From Bacteroidaceae bacterium (GTDB taxonomy: Bacteria; Bacteroidota; Bacteroidia; Bacteroidales; CHK158-818), in NCBI GenBank assembly GCA_017467745.1, contig JAFUKV010000250.1:1-5651 (forward strand): DNA of 5,651 bases, in the 5' to 3' direction. Shown in pieces: positions 1 to 5,651 of the stretch. Made by a program: the position numbers and the translations under genes. The notes beneath the pieces were generated by a model that saw only the letters and a program-made list of their open reading frames with translations, was not told the origin of the DNA and made no database searches. Positions within the stretch are counted from its first letter, which is position 1. The number at the start of each line of letters is the position of its first letter.

Positions 1-998
1 AATTCTGTAATTTGATTAACGTTATCTTCGATGATTTGCGCATTGTTATTTTGTACAATGATTTCAACATCATACGGGACTAATTTTTGGTTTAGTTCAT
101 CTATTTTTTCTAATGTTCTGTGCGATAGCTCTATTAAATTGCTTTGTGCATCGTTTACTAATGTTACGGAAATAACTTCTTTTCCGTCTATACGACTGTA
201 ACTGGTTTCGTCTTTTAAGTCGAAAAATATGGTTGCAATGTCTTTCAATAATACCGGACCAGATGATACAACAACATTCTCAATATCTGCTACTTTCGAG
301 TAGGTTGAGTTGACATGAACAAAATATTGCCCGTTCGGTTCGGTTACATAACCTACAAACGTTTTGTCTTGTGCATTTTGACTAAGTAAAGAACTGATTC
401 GCGACGCGGTAATGTTTAGCGCTTTACATGCGTCGGGATCTAATTGTATTTCAATAGCCTTTTCTCTACCTCCGTAAACAGATACGGACGCAACTCCGTC
501 TACGTTTTCCAGTTCGGTTACAATTTCTTCGTCAACAATGTTTCTAATTCTATCAACGCCTCCAGAACCTTTTACTTGTAGGCTCATGAAATTGTTGTTG
601 GTCTGGTTGACACTTACCTTTTGAACGTTTACAGAGAATCCGTCGGGTAACGTTTTTGCTACCTCATTGATTTTTTCTTGCAGCTTTAAGGTTGTGTATT
701 TAAAGTTCACATTCTTCTTAAAATCGACTCTGACAGACCCGTTTCGGTTGCTTGCAGTAGATTCGATATTTTCTACCCCATCTATGCCGCTTATCGCTCC
801 TTCTATCGGAATAATTGCCTGTTGTTCCATATACGAAGGGTTGACATCTGATTGCGATGATACATTCACATACAGTTGCGGGAGTTCTGCGTTGGGCAAC
901 AACTCAATCGCAAGCTGTTTATACGAAATGTATCCTAGCATAGAGAATGCTATGAAAAGCATGCAGATGGTTATTCGTCTGTTTATTACAAAATTCAT
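1..998 (-). CDS. Second RND efflux permease, N-terminal 332 codons (runs off window)
   Basis: This frame is open from the ATG at 998-996 to the window edge and encodes the N-terminal third of an inner-membrane RND efflux transporter (AcrB/ACR_tran family). Residues about 8-28 form TM1, followed by the family hallmark ISYKQLAIELLPN (24-36). A periplasmic porter region with the usual alternating alpha/beta pattern then runs to the edge. Seen there are the repeat-like segment DGVASVSVYGGREKAIEIQL (167-186), the docking-region sequence GYVTEPNGQYFV (216-227), and VLLKDIATIFF (249-259). The window ends shortly before TM2, so the proton-relay helices cannot be judged. The start follows the upstream permease stop by 56 bases; no Shine-Dalgarno sequence precedes it. 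It resembles the upstream permease in layout but diverges strongly in residues, so it is a paralogue and not a recent copy. It probably works with the same adaptor and TolC channel. Family certain; substrate unknown. Confidence 0.93.
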   Translation of the reverse strand, partial: MNFVINRRITICMLFIAFSMLGYISYKQLAIELLPNAELPQLYVNVSSQSDVNPSYMEQQAIIPIEGAISGIDGVENIESTASNRNGSVRVDFKKNVNFKYTTLKLQEKINEVAKTLPDGFSVNVQKVSVNQTNNNFMSLQVKGSGGVDRIRNIVDEEIVTELENVDGVASVSVYGGREKAIEIQLDPDACKALNITASRISSLLSQNAQDKTFVGYVTEPNGQYFVHVNSTYSKVADIENVVVSSGPVLLKDIATIFFDLKDETSYSRIDGKEVISVTLVNDAQSNLIELSHRTLEKIDELNQKLVPYDVEIIVQNNNAQIIEDNVNQITE

Positions 999-1054
999 GA
1001 ACTTGTTATTTCATTTTAAGTATATCAATTATAAAAATAGGTTATGCGTACTTT

Positions 1055-4000
1055 TTATCGTTTTTCCATTTTATGGGAAAATGCGTTCTTCATACGCTCA
1101 AACACATCGTATACGCACGGAATCAAAATCAAACTCAATGCTGTTGAAGTAACTAGTCCTCCAATTACGGCTATTGCCATCGGCGAACGTAGCGATCCAC
1201 CGTCTCCAAAAGTAAACGCCATCGGTAATAAAGCTAATATTGTGGTTAAACTTGTCATTATGATGGGGCGGATACGTTGTTGTCCGGCTTCTACAATAGC
1301 GTCGGTCAAATCCATTCCTGATGCTTTTAATTGGTTGATGCGGTCTACTAGAATAATGGCGTTATTAACAGCGATACCTGAGAGCATTACAATACCGATA
1401 ACCCCCATGATATTGATAGTTGTTCCGGTAAGCCAGAAAAGTATAACAGCTCCTACCAATGCGACCGGGATAGTTAACAATATTGTGAACGGATGTAATA
1501 ATGATTCAAATTGCGATGCCATTACCATGTAAACGAGGATAACAGAAAGCGCCAAAGCGAACATTAAACTGTTCATGGATTCTTGGCGTTTTTCTTCTTC
1601 TCCACTGACTGTTATTGAACAATTTGTCGGTAATTCAATATCGCTTACAGCAGTCCTGATTTCGTTGGCGACTTTGTCGAGAGATTCTCCTTTTTCAAGA
1701 TCGGCAAGTATATTTGCAATACGATCTTGATTGCGGTGAAGAATTTCTTTGGGTGCGCTTGCAGGAGTAATTGTAGCGATTTCTTGCAATCTGAATTCCT
1801 GAGAACCGTTTTTAATAATTAAAGAATTTAGTTGAAAACGGTTAATATCGGGAACCTTGATAATGATATCTCGCATTTCACCTCGATATTCCATTTGTCC
1901 CGCCTCAGAACCTTCAAGTTGTTGTTGAATTTGTTGTACAATTGTTGCTACGCTAATATTATTCATTCCGGCTAATGTACGATTGACGGAAATAAGCAAT
2001 TCCGGAGCGCCGTTTTCTATGGAAGTAACTATATTATATAACCCTTTTATATTTGTCATGCGCTCTTTAACTTCTTCTGTAATTCGGGCGATGTCTTCTA
2101 ACTCTTCACCCTTAACTTCTACTACGATAGGAGCACCTTCTGTTCCTAATAAAGAACTTAACGAATTTTCTTCATTCTTAAACGCTAATTCTAATCCGTC
2201 TATACTTTCGGTTGCTTCTAAAAATTTAGATATAACCGTTTCCGGAGCGAAAGGAGCGTTTTCAGATAAGATAACTTTCATAACTCCGGTATTCTCTCCT
2301 TCAAAAATAGCGTTATCCGATCCGCTGCCTTCTCCCGAGTGTGTATATATAGTACAGAGAGAATCTCCTGATATTGTATATAAAAGTTGTTCTAAATTAT
2401 CTATGGTGGAGGCGGTACGTTCTAACTTCGTTCCTTCGGGGAGTTTTACGGTAATAGAGAATGCTTTACCTTCGGCACGAGGCATAAACTCCATTCCGAT
2501 AAAAGGCAATAAACATATAGAGAAAATTACTAACCCGACAGAAGCGCTGATAATAAACGTTTTCCGTTTTAATATGTTTCGCAAGAAATTTCCGTATCCG
2601 GTTACTTGTACCGATTTGAAACTTTCTTTTTCTATTTTCTTTTTCTTGCCGAATACGCTGTCATAGAATGTTGGGATAACCAGAATAGCAACGAATAGCG
2701 ATGATAATAGCGAGAATGCTACTGTCCACGCTTGGTCTTTAAATAAAGCGCCGGATGCTCCGTGCAAATAAACAATGGGTAGAAATACTACGATTGTTGT
2801 TAATGTAGAAGCGCTTACGGCTGTAGCTACTTCAGAAGTTCCTGTTATGGCGGCTTCTCGTACGCTCAACCCTTTTTCCCTATTTCGGAAAATGCTTTCT
2901 ATAACTACGATAGCATTGTCTATCAACATCCCTGCGCCGAGAGCCAATCCTCCCAAACTCATGATATTCAGAGATAAATCGTTAAAGAACATCAGGTTGA
3001 ATGTGGCAATGATAGAGATAGGTATTGATGTTGCTATAATTAGCGTAATACCTGCGCGGCGTAAGAACAAGTATAGTACGATTACGGCCAATATGATACC
3101 TAATATGGCACTTTCTTTCACCTCGCCGATGGCACTGTTGATAAAGGTTGCTTGATTGCTGATCACGTTAAAGTGATAACCGGGCAAAGCTTTTTCTATG
3201 TTTGTTAGTTTTTCTGTAACATTTTGCGCTACTTTTACCGTATTGTATCGCATTTCCTTGAAAACAGAAAGTCCGATACAGCGTGTGCCGTTGATACGTA
3301 CAATGTTATCTGGACGTTTATTTTCAAAACTTACGGTTGCGATGTCTTTTAAGAAAATAGGGGCGCTGGCTTCGGTAGAAGAGGTCGATGTTGAAGACGT
3401 CGTACTTGTGCTTGTTGCGTTGATAGGTTTGTAACCTACTATCAAGTTTTCAAAATCACTGATGTCTGTCAACATATTAACTCCCTGAACTATATATTGT
3501 TGACCTAATTCGCTGACACGCCCTCCGGAGATACGTTGGTTATTTTCGTTTATTTTACTGGTAAGCGTTTCTATTGTAATGCCAAATGCATCTAATTTAT
3601 ATTGGTCTGTTTTTATTACCAAATCAGATACTTCTTCTCCTGATAGAGTAACATCGGCAACACCTTCCAATCGAACCAATTCGTTACGAATATAACTTTC
3701 TGCGACTTTGCGTATTTCTGCCATGTCTGTAATAGATTGGTGCGATAAACCGACCAAGATGACAGGATCGGTGTTCGGGTCGTGTTGCGTAATGGTCAGT
3801 TCGTCTAAGTCTTGGTTTTGGGTGAAAGAGTTCATCGCTTTTTGAAGGTCGAGAAACGCTTCATCCATATCTTTACCCCAACTGTATTCCACTGTAATAC
3901 GGGCAGATCCGGCTTTTATAACCGATGATACCGAAACTACGTCGCTTTGACGTACGGCCATCGATTCCATGCTTTTTACAAACTGTTTTTCTATTTCTTC

Positions 4001-4171
4001 GGGGGGACGCTCGCCTGCTTCAATCTCCACGAACAGACGCGGATTGTTCAGATTGGGGAGCAAATCAACGCTTAGTTGATCGTATGATATTTTCCCAAGC
4101 AGCATAATAGCCAGTACCATCATCAATATGGTAACCGGATTTTTCACTGCGAAATTGATTATACTTCTCAT
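1055..4171 (-). CDS. RND efflux pump inner-membrane permease (AcrB/HAE-like), complete
   Basis: A proton-driven efflux permease of the inner membrane, 1038 residues, the normal length for RND transporters. TM1 lies at about 11-29 and is followed by ISYDQLSVDLLPN (28-40). The first large periplasmic loop (porter and docking subdomains) runs to about 350, TM2-TM6 span about 352-503, a Lys-rich cytoplasmic linker follows (509-516), TM7 is at about 537-557, the second periplasmic loop ends near 865, and TM8-TM12 occupy about 867-1021. TM4 carries GMLIDNAIVVIES (D418, N419, E425), TM10 carries GIAVNNAIILVD (N936, N937), and TM11 has RIRPIIMTSLT (R966, T973). By alignment, D418 matches AcrB D407, R966 matches R971 and T973 matches T978, while AcrB D408 and K940 are both Asn here. 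The hydrophobic/amphiphile exporter type is favoured over the metal type, but the substrate is unknown. Oddity: a Ser/Thr-only tract at 253-266. It starts 39 bases after the adaptor stop with no obvious ribosome binding site. Confidence 0.97.
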   Translation of the reverse strand: MRSIINFAVKNPVTILMMVLAIMLLGKISYDQLSVDLLPNLNNPRLFVEIEAGERPPEEIEKQFVKSMESMAVRQSDVVSVSSVIKAGSARITVEYSWGKDMDEAFLDLQKAMNSFTQNQDLDELTITQHDPNTDPVILVGLSHQSITDMAEIRKVAESYIRNELVRLEGVADVTLSGEEVSDLVIKTDQYKLDAFGITIETLTSKINENNQRISGGRVSELGQQYIVQGVNMLTDISDFENLIVGYKPINATSTSTTSSTSTSSTEASAPIFLKDIATVSFENKRPDNIVRINGTRCIGLSVFKEMRYNTVKVAQNVTEKLTNIEKALPGYHFNVISNQATFINSAIGEVKESAILGIILAVIVLYLFLRRAGITLIIATSIPISIIATFNLMFFNDLSLNIMSLGGLALGAGMLIDNAIVVIESIFRNREKGLSVREAAITGTSEVATAVSASTLTTIVVFLPIVYLHGASGALFKDQAWTVAFSLLSSLFVAILVIPTFYDSVFGKKKKIEKESFKSVQVTGYGNFLRNILKRKTFIISASVGLVIFSICLLPFIGMEFMPRAEGKAFSITVKLPEGTKLERTASTIDNLEQLLYTISGDSLCTIYTHSGEGSGSDNAIFEGENTGVMKVILSENAPFAPETVISKFLEATESIDGLELAFKNEENSLSSLLGTEGAPIVVEVKGEELEDIARITEEVKERMTNIKGLYNIVTSIENGAPELLISVNRTLAGMNNISVATIVQQIQQQLEGSEAGQMEYRGEMRDIIIKVPDINRFQLNSLIIKNGSQEFRLQEIATITPASAPKEILHRNQDRIANILADLEKGESLDKVANEIRTAVSDIELPTNCSITVSGEEEKRQESMNSLMFALALSVILVYMVMASQFESLLHPFTILLTIPVALVGAVILFWLTGTTINIMGVIGIVMLSGIAVNNAIILVDRINQLKASGMDLTDAIVEAGQQRIRPIIMTSLTTILALLPMAFTFGDGGSLRSPMAIAVIGGLVTSTALSLILIPCVYDVFERMKNAFSHKMEKR
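3374..3415 (-). other. Ser/Thr-only tract (14 residues) within the permease docking region
   Basis: Codons 253-266 of the complete permease encode fourteen consecutive Ser or Thr residues (TSTSTTSSTSTSST), flanked by NA and EASAP. The tract sits between the strand ending in LIVGYKP (243-249) and the conserved LKDIATVSF (274-282). The second permease in this window has only a short loop at the matching place (SSGPVLLKDIA). The codons are mixed: ACA, ACG and ACC for Thr, and AGC, AGT, TCT, TCA and TCG for Ser. The tract is therefore not a simple DNA microsatellite. By position it should be a flexible periplasmic loop; a role is not known. Confidence 0.85.
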
Positions 4172-4184
4172 ATCTTATAATATT

Positions 4185-4209
4185 CAGAAGAGATGAATTT
4201 CATCTCCTG
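4185..4209. repeat. Inverted repeat in the adaptor-permease spacer
   Basis: The arms GAGATGAA (4190-4197) and TTCATCTC (4199-4206) are perfect reverse complements around one base. A further 3-bp pair, CAG (4185-4187) and CTG (4207-4209), extends them past a two-base bulge. In the minus-strand mRNA this could fold as a GAGAUG/CAUCUC stem with a five-base loop. It begins just after the adaptor stop codon and no U-run follows, so it does not look like an intrinsic terminator. It could mark an mRNA processing or stability element, or an operator, or be chance. It also contains an ATG opening an 11-codon frame that ends across the permease start codon. Confidence 0.6.
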
Positions 4210-4210
4210 T

Positions 4211-5263
4211 TTATTTTTGCACTTTAACTTTGCTTTGGTCTCTTAATGTTTCAAATCCTCTGGTTACCAGATTATCGTTCACGTTCAAACCTTCCAATAC
4301 CTGTATATTGTCATTATCTTCCAATCCGGTTTTGATATTGCGCATTATTGCGGTATTTTTTTCTACGATATAAACGAATTTACGGTTTCTGTTAGACAAA
4401 ACTACGTCTTTCGGTATAACAATGGTACTGTCAGCATGATCTACTACTATATCTGCTTTTACGAACATACCCGGATGTAATAACAGTTTGCTGTTGTCTA
4501 TCCACAATTTTCCTTGAAATGTACGAGTTTCCGTACTGATAGCAGGTGATAATTCGCCAATATTTCCGGCAATGGTATCGTATGGCAGCGTATAGTGGGT
4601 GATGAGAGCTTTTTGAGAGGGTTTAACTTCATTGATAGAACTTTCCGGCAAATTAATTTCCATATACATTTTTGAGTAGTCCATGATTTTCACCATAGAA
4701 CTTCCCGATTCGATGCGTGCTTTCGATGTATAGTGGGGCAATTCGGTGATAACGCCGTCGAAAGGCGCAGTGATAGACATTCTTTCCAGTTGAATCTGGG
4801 CTGTCTCATAATTTTGGCGTGCCGTTTCTACGCTAACTTCCGAATTTCGAACGTCTTTTTGAGTAACTCCTCCTTTTTCATATAATGATTTCTGGCTTTG
4901 CAATTCTTGTTCGGCTATATCTAAGTTTATTTTTTTTACTTCTACCGACAAGCTGTTTTCATATTCTTTGTCTTCTATCTTGATAATACATTGCCCGGCT
5001 TTTACTTTGTCTCCTAACTTAAAGGGTTTTCCTGTTGCTGGATTTGTTTGTAAACGGTACATACCGGCTGTTTCTGTTTTTATCTCGGTTTCGGCTATCG
5101 GCAATGCCGTTCCTGTGGTGTTGATGTATTTGCTGATTGAGCCGAGTTTCAGTTCTGTTACCGATACCGGAGCAGCCGTTTCGGTTTGGTTATTCGATTG
5201 GTTTTCGGTACAACTTGCGGCAACAAATAGTAAGGCAATGGGTAAGTAATTATAGTGTCTCAT
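4211..5263 (-). CDS. RND periplasmic adaptor (membrane fusion protein), lipoprotein
   Basis: The adaptor that joins the inner-membrane permease to the TolC channel, 350 residues, typical of HlyD/AcrA-family adaptors. A short hydrophobic signal (residues 7-17) ends in a lipobox-like AAS before C18, so the mature protein is probably lipid-anchored; Ala at -3 is less usual than Leu. A polar Asn/Gln/Thr-rich tether follows. The lipoyl (barrel-sandwich) halves are at about 57-104, with GDKVKAGQCIIKIEDK (84-99), and 163-192, with TAPFDGVI (165-172). Between them lies a coiled-coil hairpin (about 100-161) with its turn near EKGGVTQKD (129-137). The beta-barrel is at about 198-275 and contains the family signature LHPGMFVKADI (262-272); the membrane-proximal domain is at about 280-350. 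The start codon is the first ATG of the frame and is placed directly before the signal peptide. The 42-base spacer upstream has no Shine-Dalgarno motif or terminator. Function confident; substrate unknown. Confidence 0.96.
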   Translation of the reverse strand: MRHYNYLPIALLFVAASCTENQSNNQTETAAPVSVTELKLGSISKYINTTGTALPIAETEIKTETAGMYRLQTNPATGKPFKLGDKVKAGQCIIKIEDKEYENSLSVEVKKINLDIAEQELQSQKSLYEKGGVTQKDVRNSEVSVETARQNYETAQIQLERMSITAPFDGVITELPHYTSKARIESGSSMVKIMDYSKMYMEINLPESSINEVKPSQKALITHYTLPYDTIAGNIGELSPAISTETRTFQGKLWIDNSKLLLHPGMFVKADIVVDHADSTIVIPKDVVLSNRNRKFVYIVEKNTAIMRNIKTGLEDNDNIQVLEGLNVNDNLVTRGFETLRDQSKVKVQK

Positions 5264-5305
5264 ATGTGTAAATTTTTCAGTTTGACTTAGTATTTTAAAT
5301 ATGGT

Positions 5306-5651
5306 TTATTTTCTTGCGGTTTTTATTGATTCGCTATTAATAGGCGTAACAGCGGTATTGGTTTCAAAATTATAAAGTGTCAGAATTTTCAAATTCAATA
5401 ATTCTATTTTATAATTAATCATCGATTGTGCATACGACATTTTCTGGCTGGATAACTGATTTTGGAACTGGCTCATGTCCATACCGGTGATAGTTCCGTT
5501 ACGGTATTTTTCAGCATTCAGCTCGTAGGTACGTTGAGCATTTTCTACGTTTTGGCGAGCAATTTCTATTTCTTCTACCAAGTTATCTAAACTTCGGCAT
5601 GTTTGACGAATTTCTATTTGAATGTCTTTTATCTCTTCTTCTGCTTGTAAC
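5306..5651 (-). CDS. TolC-family outer-membrane efflux channel, C-terminal 114 residues (5' end outside window)
   Basis: The frame is open from the right edge to the TAA at 5308-5306, giving the last 114 residues of an outer-membrane efflux protein. It reads as long amphipathic alpha-helix: IQIEIRQTCRSLDNLVEEIE, then ARQNVENAQRTYELNAEKYR, then a turn (NGTITGMDM) and a second helix (QFQNQLSSQKMSYAQSMINY). The helix-turn-helix with an ENAQRTYELNAEKYRNG core, followed by a loop and Q..L...K..Y..A..NY, is the classic second-repeat pattern of TolC proteins. After LLNLKILTLYNFE comes a short polar tail ending in KTARK. A TTG at 5581-5579 is an internal Leu codon, not the start, because coherent helix continues upstream of it to the edge. 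It is the first visible gene of the operon and should supply the trimeric exit duct for the adaptor and permeases downstream. Confidence 0.92.
   Translation of the reverse strand, partial: LQAEEEIKDIQIEIRQTCRSLDNLVEEIEIARQNVENAQRTYELNAEKYRNGTITGMDMSQFQNQLSSQKMSYAQSMINYKIELLNLKILTLYNFETNTAVTPINSESIKTARK

Noticed and set aside
999..1054. Possible internal promoter in the 56-base AT-rich spacer between the two permeases
   Set aside because: I could not find a Bacteroidota-type TAnnTTTG -7 element with an upstream TTTG; the AT-richness alone is normal for spacers in this genome.
667..1532. Plus-strand open frames of about 160 codons at 667-1152 and 1044-1532
   Set aside because: They lie antisense to the two permease genes, overlap each other, show no recognisable domain, and are mirror frames of the strongly supported RND coding sequence.
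1983..3434. Plus-strand open frames of 78-227 codons opposite the middle of the complete permease
   Set aside because: They are antisense shadows of an intact, family-typical 1038-residue protein; their translations are low in recognisable structure and have no own context.
4185..4209. Intrinsic terminator between adaptor and permease
   Set aside because: The inverted repeat is short and is not followed by a U-run on the minus strand, and termination here would separate a pump's adaptor from its permease.
4968..5249. Plus-strand open frame of 93 codons opposite the adaptor N-terminus
   Set aside because: It is antisense to the lipoyl domain and signal peptide of the adaptor, which explain the sequence fully.
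5579..5581. TTG at 5581-5579 as the start of a 91-residue protein
   Set aside because: The same frame stays open upstream to the window edge and encodes continuous TolC helix, so this is an internal Leu codon of a gene cut by the window.

Overview
The window is the inside of one minus-strand operon for a tripartite RND (resistance-nodulation-division) efflux system. In the direction of transcription, from high to low coordinates, it holds four genes: the 3' end of a TolC-family outer-membrane channel gene (5306-5651, cut by the window edge), a complete lipoprotein membrane-fusion/periplasmic adaptor (4211-5263), a complete inner-membrane RND permease of 1038 residues (1055-4171), and the first 332 codons of a second, clearly different RND permease (1-998, cut by the other edge). 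The spacers are 42, 39 and 56 bases. I see no terminator and no convincing promoter between the genes, so they are probably co-transcribed.

The sequence looks like Bacteroidota, most likely Bacteroidales. The DNA is moderately AT-rich. Start codons have A/T-rich upstream sequence and no well-placed Shine-Dalgarno motif. The adaptor is a short lipoprotein, and the order TolC, adaptor, permease, permease is one I associate with that phylum. This assignment is inference; no rRNA or other marker is present.

The parts should form a trans-envelope pump. The permease trimer uses the proton gradient to capture substrate from the periplasm or the outer leaflet of the inner membrane, the lipid-anchored adaptor bridges the periplasm, and the TolC trimer provides the exit duct. 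Two consecutive permease genes behind one adaptor recall MdtB/MdtC, where the permeases form a mixed trimer. The substrate cannot be read from the sequence.

No novel system is evident. The points worth a second look are the tandem divergent permeases, the Asp-Asn/Asn-Asn version of the proton-relay motifs in the complete permease, an uninterrupted 14-residue Ser/Thr tract in its periplasmic docking region, and an inverted repeat with a tiny start-stop-overlapping ORF just before that permease. No gene-free stretch exceeds 56 bases.
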